Part shown: positions 1 through 6,607 of the stretch, piece by piece
How positions within the stretch are numbered: position 1 is the first letter of the stretch
Layout: every line of letters begins with the position of its first letter
NCBI GenBank assembly: GCA_017550445.1
Contig: JAFZOV010000044.1
Location: forward strand, 1 to 18,858
Length of the DNA: 18,858 nt
Direction: 5' to 3'
From: Fibrobacter sp.
GTDB lineage: Bacteria > Fibrobacterota > Fibrobacteria > Fibrobacterales > Fibrobacteraceae
Translations under genes and position numbers: made by a program
Notes under the pieces: generated by a model
Told to the model about the DNA's origin: nothing
The model's input: only the letters and a program-made list of their open reading frames with translations
Database searches by the model: none

Positions 1-586
1 ACTTGGCCACGTCGTGCTTCACGACTTCGCCCTTGTAGTTCGGGTCGACGATTTCCTTCTTCATCACGCCTTCGCGCACCGTTGCCATCTGCGGGCGGTG
101 TTCCGGGTTCACAATCGTTGCCACGATGTTGCCGCCGAAAGCCGGACGGATCTGGCAGAGCTGATTTTCGTAGAACTTCTTCACGCCACCGATGCTCATT
201 TCGAAGCTGTCGATTTCGAGTTCGGTACAGTCAGCCGTAAGGCCGCTGTGCATGGCGCTAGAAATACGCGGGCCGAGGTCGCGGCCGATCACCGTTGCAC
301 CGAGCAAGCAAATCTGCGGCTGTTCTTCCTTGAACAGGTTCACCACGAGAGAAGCGTGCGGGTTGGTGGTGTAGGGGAACAGGCCTTCGGCGTCGAACAC
401 ATGGACCTTGTCCACACCGTAGGGGAAAACCTGCTTTTCGATTCCATCAAGGCCCTTGCCTGCGCAAATGCACTCGAGCTGTACACCGAGAGTATTGGCG
501 AGCTTGCGACCCTTGGACAAAAGTTCGAGGGACACGTCAACGACGGTCGTACCCTCAATTTCGCAATATACAAATACGTTATTCAT
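1..586 (-). CDS. etfA: Electron transfer flavoprotein subunit alpha, partial (3' end outside window)
   Basis: The first 195 codons of EtfA are present; the gene runs off the left edge. EtfA pairs with EtfB to carry electrons on FAD between acyl-CoA dehydrogenase-type enzymes and other redox partners in the cytoplasm. The visible part is the N-terminal alpha/beta domain, beginning MNNVFVYCEIEG, with the family-typical stretch LLGATVIGRDLGPRISSAMHSGLTADCTELE around residues 95-125 (quoted in pieces: IGRDLGPR, then SGLTADCTEL). The C-terminal FAD-binding domain is not visible. The ATG at 584-586 lies only 3 bp after the etfB stop, so the two are surely cotranscribed and probably translationally coupled. 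Order etfB-etfA is the usual one. Whether this ETF is of the bifurcating type cannot be judged without the missing part and its dehydrogenase partner. Confidence 0.95.
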   Translation of the reverse strand, partial: MNNVFVYCEIEGTTVVDVSLELLSKGRKLANTLGVQLECICAGKGLDGIEKQVFPYGVDKVHVFDAEGLFPYTTNPHASLVVNLFKEEQPQICLLGATVIGRDLGPRISSAMHSGLTADCTELEIDSFEMSIGGVKKFYENQLCQIRPAFGGNIVATIVNPEHRPQMATVREGVMKKEIVDPNYKGEVVKHDVAK

Positions 587-589
587 AGG

Positions 590-1471
590 TTAGCCAATAA
601 TCTTCCCGTCTAAAAGTTCCTTGATAAGTCCTTCAACGTCGGCGTCGCTCGCAGTAAGCGTGCGGCTTTCCTTCGCCTTGAACACGATATTCTTGACGGC
701 CTTCACGTTCGTCGGAGAACCGGCCTTACCGATCTGAGCCGGGTCGGCGTCGATATCGGCAGCACCCCACTGCGGGATGTTGAGGTAGGGCTTCTTCGCG
801 ATGAGTGCTTCGTACTTTTCGGCGTCTTCCGGCTTGCGTTCAGCAACGACCGTTGCGTTCTTGAACTTCATGATGCGCTTTGCGTTGCGCGGACGGCACG
901 GAGCAGCGCTGCCGTTAACGGTCACGACCAGCGGGAGCGGTGCTTCCACCGTTTCCACACCACCGTCGATGTGGCGGCGGATCACGACCTTCTTGGCCTT
1001 CTCGTCGAGGGAGAGAATTTCTTCGGCGTAAGTCACCTGAGTAAGGCCGAGTTTTTCTGCAATCTGCGGACCGACCTGTGCGGTATCGCCATCGATAGCC
1101 TGGCGGCCACCGAGAATAATGTCGTAGCTGCCGATCTTCTTTACTGCCTGAGCGAGCGTGTAGCTCGTAGCGAGCGTGTCTGCACCACCGAGCGGACGGT
1201 CAGTCACCACAAAGCCTTCGTCGGCACCGCGATAAAGAGCTTCGCGGATCACTTCGGCAGACTTCGGAAGACCCATGGTCAACACGGAAATGGTGGAACC
1301 CGGAAACTGGTCCTTCAGGCGAAGGGCTTGCTCCAAGGCGTTCAAGTCTTCGGGGTTGAAGACAGCGGGCAATGCGGCACGATTGATGGTCCCCTGTTCC
1401 GTCATGGCATCGGGGCCCACGTTTCGTGTGTCAGGTACTTGCTTAGCAAGCACAACGATTTTAAGACTCAT
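590..1471 (-). CDS. etfB: Electron transfer flavoprotein subunit beta
   Basis: EtfB, 293 aa, the partner of EtfA in the FAD-containing electron transfer flavoprotein. It starts MSLKIVVLAKQVPDT, the standard EtfB opening. Residues about 118-140 hold GGRQAIDGDTAQVGPQ, the nucleotide-binding signature, and residues about 168-190 hold the RRHIDGGVETVEAPLPLV segment that matches the EtfB family signature. Its length is slightly above the roughly 250-260 aa of mitochondrial and proteobacterial EtfB and close to anaerobe-type EtfB. The ATG at 1469-1471 has only a weak purine stretch (AAAGAAAT) before it. A plausible promoter lies at 1489-1517. It is the first gene of an etfBA operon. Confidence 0.96.
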   Translation of the reverse strand: MSLKIVVLAKQVPDTRNVGPDAMTEQGTINRAALPAVFNPEDLNALEQALRLKDQFPGSTISVLTMGLPKSAEVIREALYRGADEGFVVTDRPLGGADTLATSYTLAQAVKKIGSYDIILGGRQAIDGDTAQVGPQIAEKLGLTQVTYAEEILSLDEKAKKVVIRRHIDGGVETVEAPLPLVVTVNGSAAPCRPRNAKRIMKFKNATVVAERKPEDAEKYEALIAKKPYLNIPQWGAADIDADPAQIGKAGSPTNVKAVKNIVFKAKESRTLTASDADVEGLIKELLDGKIIG

Positions 1472-1488
1472 ATTTCTTTAAGGGTTTA

Positions 1489-1517
1489 ATGTTAAATGAA
1501 ACTCTGCTACATTGCAA
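1489..1517 (-). promoter_or_regulatory. Candidate promoter of etfBA
   Basis: On the minus strand TTGCAA (1512-1517) is followed after 17 bp by TAACAT (1489-1494), giving a short leader of about 12 nt before the etfB ATG. The -35 is a fair match and the -10 a weak match to the sigma-70 consensus. Seen by eye only. Confidence 0.35.
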
Positions 1518-1553
1518 AATTTACGGCAGATAAAATAGCATTTTCTCTCGAAT

Positions 1554-1581
1554 GTCATTCCCGGCTTGACCGGGAAACTCC
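1554..1581. repeat. REP-like palindrome, copy 1 (divergent)
   Basis: GTCATTCCCGG-CTTGA-CCGGGAAACTCC. The stem TTCCCGG (1558-1564) pairs perfectly with CCGGGAA (1570-1576). It shares its GTCAT start and CTCC end with the elements at 5703-5729 and 15301-15327 but has a different stem. It lies between the protease gene and etfB. A second small inverted repeat, AATTTTG/CAAAATT, sits at 1608-1624. Neither is followed by a T-run that would make a clear terminator for the protease gene. Confidence 0.6.
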
Positions 1582-1665
1582 ATTTTCGCTCGTAAATAGT
1601 CTGTAAGAATTTTGTGGCAAAATTGTAATAATACGAAGAGGGAGGATTCTGGTTCCCAATAGCCT

Positions 1666-3591
1666 TTACTTCACCACTTCGACATACATGCCCTTGGGCA
1701 AATCGGGCAGGGCGCCGGATGCGTTTCTCTTGCCAACGGGTTGACCCAAGATGTTGAAAATTCGGCTTCCCGGTTTTCCGATTTTTGCCCTTTCGAGATT
1801 CGAAATGATGGTGGTCTTTTCGCCGATATTTATGGCAATTTCAAGGGTGACTTGCGTGTTCTCGTAAACCAGAGCCTGCCTTATGGTGAATGCGTCTCCG
1901 TTAGAGACCTTATTGGGCATGTGCCCGATTTTGGTGGTCATGGTTGACAAATCCACATTGGAGAAGACGATGCTTGTTCCGTTCGGGTCCCAGGCGACGA
2001 TTTTTCCGTCTTTATCGAACCAGTGCCCTGTCCCTTCGCCGGTAGTGGTGCTGTTGAGTGTTCCGTCGGGTTCCACGCCGTAGAATTTAACCTTGTCTGC
2101 GATTTCGCTCTTGTTGATGCCCAAAGCCTTGGCAACCTCGCTGCCTTTCAGGTCAATTGTTACAGAACCATAATTGTTGTCAATCGGGAGCGATACATCG
2201 AAAGCGATTTTTTGAATCTTGAGCTCGGCGGCACTACTGGAACTCGGCGGAATTTGTATGCTAGAAGAACTTGCCGGGACTGTGATGCTTGAAGACGATT
2301 CAGCTGCGGAACAGTTTTCGCCAATGCAGAATGTGAGTGTTTCGCCGGGTGTCCCGATGTCGGTGATTTTCAGGCCTGTTTTGGAACCGTTATACCAGCG
2401 GATGGCGGGGTAGGCGTCATCTGAAAATTCCGAGTAGGTTCCGCTCTTGAAGAATGTGTTGGCGGTGCTTCCCGGGCTAGGCCACTGGTCGGTAACATTG
2501 TCGCTGGATTTGCCTGCGGCGTTGGCGTGCACGATTCGGAGTCCTAGCTTGTCCGAGGCGGAGTTGCCTTCTATGGAAAAGTCGTAATGCTGCATTAAAA
2601 GCCCGCTCCCGGCGAGTACCTTGTCGCGGCCCGTGTTTCGTACGTAAGACCAGACTAAGCCTTCTTTGTCGGGCCTTGCGGGGTTCTTGTAGCGGTAACA
2701 GAATTCGCCTGGTTTGGAGGTTTCAAGGGCTGTTACGTTGTTCACGTCTTCGCTGGTGATGTCTACAAACGGAATCCAGCCCTGGTCGGCGCGGTAAAAG
2801 TCATTGATGGCTACAGGATTCCAGTCGTTAGCGCGGTTGCCCATGGTGCAGTAATCGCCGTACCAGTAAAGATCCGGCCAACCGAAAATCATGTGGCCGC
2901 TTTCATGCACAAAAACATAAATCGAGAATTTGCCGGGCATGTCAGTCATCTGATGGTGCGTGAGTTTTACTCCGTCGCGTTTTTCGTTAGACCATCCGGA
3001 ATGTGGCCAAAGGCCCTGTCCCCATGTTTGCCCTTCGCCGGCGTACACGATGTTGATTGCCTCGGTGGTGCCGTCCTTGTCGTTATCGTAGCGTGAAAAA
3101 TCCACCTGAGAATCGAAATACGCGAACACTTCTTTCATGAGCGAATCGGAACCCGTATAACCTTGCAGGCTTTCGTACCAGGACTTCGGATGCTTGGCGC
3201 GGTACCAGCCGTAGACTTCGTTTACAAGGTCCAATTGCCCGTTAGAAACATCCAAGTAGTAGTCGCGCACAGAACCGTTGCAACCATCTCTGTTGAATCC
3301 TTCCTTGTTCAGCCAGTCTTCTACTTCGCTCACCGTGACGGGTGCGGTTTTGTCCGAGAAATCCACAAGCAGTGTCAAACTATAAATTTTGCCTTTGGGA
3401 GCGGCGTAATGGCTCTGCGTCGTGGTGGCTGTTGCTTTCATGAGCGCGCGCGTTTGCGCGGTATGGTTGTTAAACTTGGGCATGGCCTCTTCGGGCCAAG
3501 ACTGAACTCGTTCCCCTTGCCACACGATGTCGGCAAAAAGGGTTGCGGGGAACATGAGTGAAAGACAAAGAGGCAAAAGCATCTTTTTCAT
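1666..3591 (-). CDS. Secreted M6-family (immune inhibitor A-like) metalloprotease with Ser-rich linker and C-terminal sorting-like tail
   Basis: A 641-aa exported zinc protease. Residues 1-20 form a signal peptide (MKKMLLPLCLSLMFPATLFA). The catalytic motif HESGHMIFGWPDLY at 229-242 fits HExxHxxxGxPD of the M6 family, and DNDKDGTTE at 169-177 is the acidic motif usual just before the active site in this family. Residues about 427-454 are a linker with three runs of four serines, typical of Fibrobacter secreted enzymes. Residues about 457-597 look like a DUF4859-type beta domain (GHWFDKDGKIVAWD; IGHMPNKVSNGDAFTI). The end, about 600-641, contains RIFNILGQPVGKR and LPKGMYVEVVK, resembling T9SS type A sorting tails. 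A GGAG Shine-Dalgarno site lies 7 bp before the ATG. Substrate unknown. Monocistronic as far as can be seen. The peptidase call is firm; the DUF and sorting-domain calls are from memory of the families. Confidence 0.88.
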   Translation of the reverse strand: MKKMLLPLCLSLMFPATLFADIVWQGERVQSWPEEAMPKFNNHTAQTRALMKATATTTQSHYAAPKGKIYSLTLLVDFSDKTAPVTVSEVEDWLNKEGFNRDGCNGSVRDYYLDVSNGQLDLVNEVYGWYRAKHPKSWYESLQGYTGSDSLMKEVFAYFDSQVDFSRYDNDKDGTTEAINIVYAGEGQTWGQGLWPHSGWSNEKRDGVKLTHHQMTDMPGKFSIYVFVHESGHMIFGWPDLYWYGDYCTMGNRANDWNPVAINDFYRADQGWIPFVDITSEDVNNVTALETSKPGEFCYRYKNPARPDKEGLVWSYVRNTGRDKVLAGSGLLMQHYDFSIEGNSASDKLGLRIVHANAAGKSSDNVTDQWPSPGSTANTFFKSGTYSEFSDDAYPAIRWYNGSKTGLKITDIGTPGETLTFCIGENCSAAESSSSITVPASSSSIQIPPSSSSAAELKIQKIAFDVSLPIDNNYGSVTIDLKGSEVAKALGINKSEIADKVKFYGVEPDGTLNSTTTGEGTGHWFDKDGKIVAWDPNGTSIVFSNVDLSTMTTKIGHMPNKVSNGDAFTIRQALVYENTQVTLEIAINIGEKTTIISNLERAKIGKPGSRIFNILGQPVGKRNASGALPDLPKGMYVEVVK

Positions 3592-3626
3592 ATTTTACTC
3601 CGAAAACAAATCATCTCCAAAAAAAG

Positions 3627-3655
3627 GTTATACATTAATTCTCCCCAATGAGCAA
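3627..3655 (-). promoter_or_regulatory. Candidate promoter of the M6 protease gene
   Basis: On the minus strand TTGCTC (3650-3655), 17 bp spacer, TATAAC (3627-3632). This predicts a leader of roughly 30 nt that includes the GGAG ribosome-binding site at 3598-3601. It lies in the 183-bp divergent region shared with pyrH. The rest of that region is AT-rich, with an A/T run at 3727-3745 just before pyrH. Confidence 0.4.
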
Positions 3656-3774
3656 CTTATAAATATGTGATATCTCTGAAATCCGTGTAAAAGTTGTGTT
3701 TCTGGCATGAAAGATTTTAAAGGGAAATTTTTTTTTGTTAAATTATTTCGAAAACATTTAACCGGCAAATAACT

Positions 3775-4482
3775 ATGTCTAAATTCAAGCGCATTCTTCT
3801 CAAGCTCAGTGGCGAAGCCCTCGCAGGCGAAAAGGGCCACGGCATCGACAACCAGATTCTTACTGACATGGCGTCCGAAATAGCCTCCATTGTCAAGCAG
3901 GGCGTGCAAGTCGCACTCGTGATTGGCGGCGGCAATCTCGTCCGCGGCATTTCGGCCTCTGCAGGCGGCATGAACCGCGCCCAGGGCGACGCCATGGGAA
4001 TGCTCGGCACCGTGATGAATGGCCTCGCCATGCAAGACGCTCTCGACAAGCAGGGCGTTGATTCTGTGGTGATGTCCGCTATCCGCATGGAACCGGTTTG
4101 CGAATTCTTCGACCGCCGCAAGGCTCTCAAGCTTTTGTCCGCTGGCTCTGTCGTAATTTTCTCCGCCGGTACCGGCAACCCGTTCTTTACCACGGACAGC
4201 TGCGCCGCTCTCCGTGCTATTGAAAGCGAATGCGACGTGATTATGAAGGCCACCAAGGTCGACGGCATCTACACCGCAGACCCGGTCAAGGACCCGACTG
4301 CCACTCGCTTCGATGACATCAGTTACAAGGAAGTCATCTCTCGCGGCCTCAAGGTCATGGACACGGCTGCCGTTGCCCTCTGCATGGAAAACAATATGCC
4401 TATCTTCGTCTTCAAGATGGAAAAGGGCAACCTCACCCGCGCTGCTGTTCAAGGTGACCTCGGCACGCTGGTGCACTGCTAA
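3775..4482 (+). CDS. pyrH: UMP kinase
   Basis: UMP kinase (UMP + ATP to UDP + ADP), 235 aa, the essential cytoplasmic step feeding all pyrimidine nucleotides. It is an amino acid kinase-fold protein: [10 protein letters not shown] (7-16) for the phosphate/ATP region, [10 protein letters not shown] (49-58) with the glycine loop, [13 protein letters not shown] (129-141) for UMP binding, and [14 protein letters not shown] (157-170), all as in bacterial PyrH. Full length for the family. Only a weak ribosome site precedes the ATG. In many bacteria pyrH sits next to tsf or frr; neither is adjacent here. The convergent fic gene ends 1 bp after its stop codon, and a likely terminator lies inside fic at 4509-4545. 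Confidence 0.97.
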   Translation: MSKFKRILLKLSGEALAGEKGHGIDNQILTDMASEIASIVKQGVQVALVIGGGNLVRGISASAGGMNRAQGDAMGMLGTVMNGLAMQDALDKQGVDSVVMSAIRMEPVCEFFDRRKALKLLSAGSVVIFSAGTGNPFFTTDSCAALRAIESECDVIMKATKVDGIYTADPVKDPTATRFDDISYKEVISRGLKVMDTAAVALCMENNMPIFVFKMEKGNLTRAAVQGDLGTLVHC

Positions 4483-4483
4483 T

Positions 4484-5491
4484 TTAAATCAAACTGTACT
4501 TTTGACTTCGTCCGCCCTTGTTTTCGGGGCGGGCGATTTCTTTTTGAATCATATCCTGAATGTCGCGGAGAGCGGAGTCGTGGCTTGTGCCGGTAAAGGC
4601 GGCAACTTCCTTGACGGAGAAAATCTGCGGCAATGCGCCACTCCATACGGCTTCTACAATCTTGCGTTCGCGTGCGCTTAAATCGGCCTGCTGGTTCTTT
4701 TGCAGGAACTGCATTTTCTTAAGGGCGCCTGCAGTTTCTTTGCTGCAATCTTCAATGGATTTTCGCATGGCGCTCAAGAACCACAAAATCCATTCCGTCA
4801 GGTCGCCGTTTCCAGCTTGTGCCTTGAATAGAGTTTGTATGTAATTTTCGCGGTCCTTCAAAATTTGTTCATTCAGCGCATACTGGCAGCGAGTAGTGTC
4901 TTCGCTGCGGGCGAGTAGCATGGCGCTTAATGCGCGGGCAATGCGGCCGTTGCCGTCTTCAAATGGGCGAATCGTCAAAAACCAGAAGTGGGCGATAGCC
5001 GCTTTAATCGCACCGTCTTGCGTTGAATTTTCAAACCAGTCCATAAAGCGTTCCATCTCGTGTGGAATACGCTCCGGGCTCACACCGGTAAATGTTCCTG
5101 CGATATTTTCTTTGGTTCTGTAGCTTTTTACTTTGTTCTGACCGATGGCGGCATGCCATGCGAATAGGCGCTCTTCGGTAAGCGGAAACTTGGCGTTCTG
5201 AATGGCGCCGACGAAATTTCGAATGTCGTTCTTGGCAGAATTCTTCTTTTGAATTTCGCTCTCCAGCTTTTGCGCGTCCAGGGTAATTCCGTCGAGGGCG
5301 TAGTTAGCTGCGATGTCTTTGGCGAGCATGCGCGTCTCGAAATCCGAATCGCAAACTAAGTCGGCAATGCCCACGAGGGCGCCTTCGAGCAAGCGCGTCT
5401 GCCCCAGGGCGTCAATGACGCTCTGCGCATTGTAGCGAAACTTGGTCCAATCGGGGTATTGGTGTATAAAAAGCGGCTTAGAAACTATCAT
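4484..5491 (-). CDS. Fic-domain protein with N-terminal DUF4172-like region and C-terminal winged helix; catalytic His replaced by Arg
   Basis: A 335-aa Fic-family protein. Fic enzymes usually transfer AMP to a hydroxyl group of a target protein. Residues 1-75 resemble the DUF4172 region (HQYPDWTKFRYNA), the Fic core is about 85-245, and residues about 270-335 look like a winged helix (SVKEVAAFTGTSHDSALRDI). The active-site motif reads R175-PFEDGNGR-IAR (175-186), where the consensus is HxFx[DE]GNGRxxR: the catalytic histidine is Arg (codon CGC at 4967-4969, one transition away from CAC). The site where the inhibitory (S/T)xxxE(G/N) motif is expected reads NYALDG (63-68), so the inhibitory Glu is Asp. 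The frame is otherwise intact. It may be a catalytically changed or dead Fic protein acting through its winged helix. No antitoxin gene is adjacent. A promoter with a very short leader lies at 5501-5528. Confidence 0.9.
   Translation of the reverse strand: MIVSKPLFIHQYPDWTKFRYNAQSVIDALGQTRLLEGALVGIADLVCDSDFETRMLAKDIAANYALDGITLDAQKLESEIQKKNSAKNDIRNFVGAIQNAKFPLTEERLFAWHAAIGQNKVKSYRTKENIAGTFTGVSPERIPHEMERFMDWFENSTQDGAIKAAIAHFWFLTIRPFEDGNGRIARALSAMLLARSEDTTRCQYALNEQILKDRENYIQTLFKAQAGNGDLTEWILWFLSAMRKSIEDCSKETAGALKKMQFLQKNQQADLSARERKIVEAVWSGALPQIFSVKEVAAFTGTSHDSALRDIQDMIQKEIARPENKGGRSQKYSLI
4509..4545 (+). terminator. Intrinsic terminator of pyrH inside the fic 3' coding end
   Basis: The stem 4509-4517 (CGTCCGCCC) pairs with 4527-4535 (GGGCGGGCG), 9 bp including one G-U pair, with a 9-nt loop, followed by the U-rich ATTTCTTTTT. 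It starts 27 bp after the pyrH stop. On the other strand the same bases code for fic residues around 316-328 (RPENKGGRSQK). Confidence 0.7.
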
Positions 5492-5500
5492 TTAACGCAA

Positions 5501-5528
5501 AATATACGTAGAAAAGCCGTTTTTGCAA
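5501..5528 (-). promoter_or_regulatory. Candidate promoter of fic with near-leaderless start
   Basis: On the minus strand TTGCAA (5523-5528), 16 bp spacer, TATATT (5501-5506). The fic ATG begins 9 bp after the -10 box, so the mRNA leader would be only a few nucleotides, too short for a Shine-Dalgarno site. None is seen. Confidence 0.5.
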
Positions 5529-5601
5529 GGCTCCAAATTGCAATGTTCTAACATGGAATATGTTTTTTTCACTTTTTTTCGCCGTATCGCGATTTTCTGT
5601 T

Positions 5602-5702
5602 TATATTAGTTTACAAGATGGATTAGGGGTCCAAGCGGTTTGAGGTGTTTGCGCTTGGCTAAGAGAGGCTCGACGGGTTGGCGGGCCTCTCTCCTTTTTT
5701 TT
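5602..5702 (+). ncRNA. Structured small RNA or attenuator upstream of prmA
   Basis: A TATATT box at 5602-5607 is followed by about 25 bp, then two hairpins. Hairpin 1: CCAAGCG (5631-5637) pairs with CGCTTGG (5652-5658) around a 14-nt loop containing GAGGTG. Hairpin 2: 5662-5672 pairs with 5682-5692 (11 bp with one G-U pair), then CC and eight T. There is no open reading frame of any size (the ATG at 5618 stops after two codons). It could be a free-standing sRNA of roughly 90 nt, or a leader controlling prmA, which starts 57 bp downstream. It matches no RNA family I recognise: not tRNA, SRP RNA, 6S or tmRNA. The exact 5' end is a guess. Confidence 0.5.
5662..5702 (+). terminator. Strong intrinsic terminator before prmA
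   Basis: AGAGAGGCTCG (5662-5672) pairs with CGGGCCTCTCT (5682-5692) around a 9-nt loop, followed by an eight-T run at 5695-5702. No protein gene on this strand ends upstream, because fic is on the other strand, so it must end a short RNA or attenuate prmA. Confidence 0.8.
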
Positions 5703-5729
5703 GTCGTCCCCGCGTAGGCGGGGATCTCC
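5703..5729. repeat. REP-like palindrome, copy 2
   Basis: The stem TCCCCGC (5707-5713) pairs with GCGGGGA (5718-5724) around GTAG. It matches the element at 15301-15327 at 24 of 27 positions, and two of the three differences are a compensating C-G to G-C swap in the stem. It lies between the RNA terminator and prmA. Confidence 0.75.
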
Positions 5730-5759
5730 TTCTGGTGTTTGAATTTTTATTTTTACCAT

Positions 5760-6602
5760 ATGCAAAAAATCGATACGTGGTACAAGGCCGAGGGCTATTG
5801 CCCTGTTGAAGAATTTGAACTCGCAAGCTACCTGCTTTTCGAAGCAGGCGTGGCGACTCTCGAAGAATTAGACCCTAAGGCAGATGGCCGCACGGACTTT
5901 TGCTTTTATACTGGCGACAAGGCCGAACGTGACCGTATCGTAAACGAATTCCCGCAGTATCATTTTACCGTCAGCGAAGAACCCGCGAAGGATTGGGACA
6001 AGTGGTGGCGCGACCGTGCGCAGCCGGTGTCTGTCTCCCCGCATTTGTGGGTGCGTCCGCCTTGGGTTGAATTTACTCCCGATGACCCGAAAGCCGTGGT
6101 GCTCGAACTTGAAGCAAAGACTGCTTTTGGTACTGGCGAACACGATACTACCAGCAGCTGCGCTACGCTGATGGAGTCAATAGATTTTAAGGGCAAGACG
6201 GTGCTTGATATTGGAACGGGTACGGGAATCCTCGCCATGTACGCTCGCCGCCTGGGTGCCAAGATGGCAGTAGGCACCGAAATTGATCCGCTGACTATTC
6301 CCTGCATTGCCGAAAACTTCGAACGCAACGGCTTTGAAAAGAGCGACTGCATTCTCGGCTTTTTGGATGCCTTCAAAGATGGCGCCAAGTTTGACGTGAT
6401 TCTCTGCAACATGATCCGCAGCGAACTCTGGCCGCTCCGCGACGACATCGAAGACCTGCTCGCTGAAGGTGGCGAACTGATTATTTCGGGCCAGCTTTTA
6501 ACCGAAAAGGATTATATCCTCAAGTGGTTCGAAGAAGCCGGCTTTAAGGTTAAAGAAGAAAGAGTGAGTACGGAGTGGTGGAGTGTGCTTGCACACTCCT
6601 AA
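5760..6602 (+). CDS. prmA: Ribosomal protein L11 methyltransferase
   Basis: PrmA methylates amino groups of ribosomal protein L11 using S-adenosylmethionine; 280 aa from this start, near the family length. The N-terminal substrate-recognition domain spans about 1-90 and is linked to a class I methyltransferase domain. Family marks are TAFGTGEHDTT (121-131), the SAM-binding motif LDIGTGTGILAM (149-160) with acidic EID (174-176), and NMIRSEL (217-223) at the place of the usual NILA-type catalytic loop, a divergent version. An in-frame TTG at 5739 is possible, but the ATG at 5760 gives the usual N-terminus (MQKIDTWYKAEG); neither has a good ribosome site. The terminator-bearing RNA at 5602-5702 may regulate it. 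It converges with the radical SAM gene across 5 bp. Confidence 0.88.
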   Translation: MQKIDTWYKAEGYCPVEEFELASYLLFEAGVATLEELDPKADGRTDFCFYTGDKAERDRIVNEFPQYHFTVSEEPAKDWDKWWRDRAQPVSVSPHLWVRPPWVEFTPDDPKAVVLELEAKTAFGTGEHDTTSSCATLMESIDFKGKTVLDIGTGTGILAMYARRLGAKMAVGTEIDPLTIPCIAENFERNGFEKSDCILGFLDAFKDGAKFDVILCNMIRSELWPLRDDIEDLLAEGGELIISGQLLTEKDYILKWFEEAGFKVKEERVSTEWWSVLAHS

Positions 6603-6607
6603 CGCTG

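Noticed and set aside
971..1489. 172-codon open frame antisense to etfB
   Set aside because: Lies wholly over a clear EtfB gene and has no family features.
3628..4476. Long open frame (282 codons) antisense to pyrH
   Set aside because: It mirrors the codon bias of pyrH, has His/Ala-rich composition with no domain, and its opposite strand is an unmistakable PyrH.
4484..5491. fic-pyrH as a toxin-antitoxin pair
   Set aside because: pyrH is an unrelated housekeeping gene in opposite orientation; the Fic protein carries its own (altered) inhibitory segment and no small antitoxin gene is near.
5612..5702. tRNA or SRP RNA gene
   Set aside because: No T-loop GTTCRA sequence, no cloverleaf and no SRP apical-loop motif.
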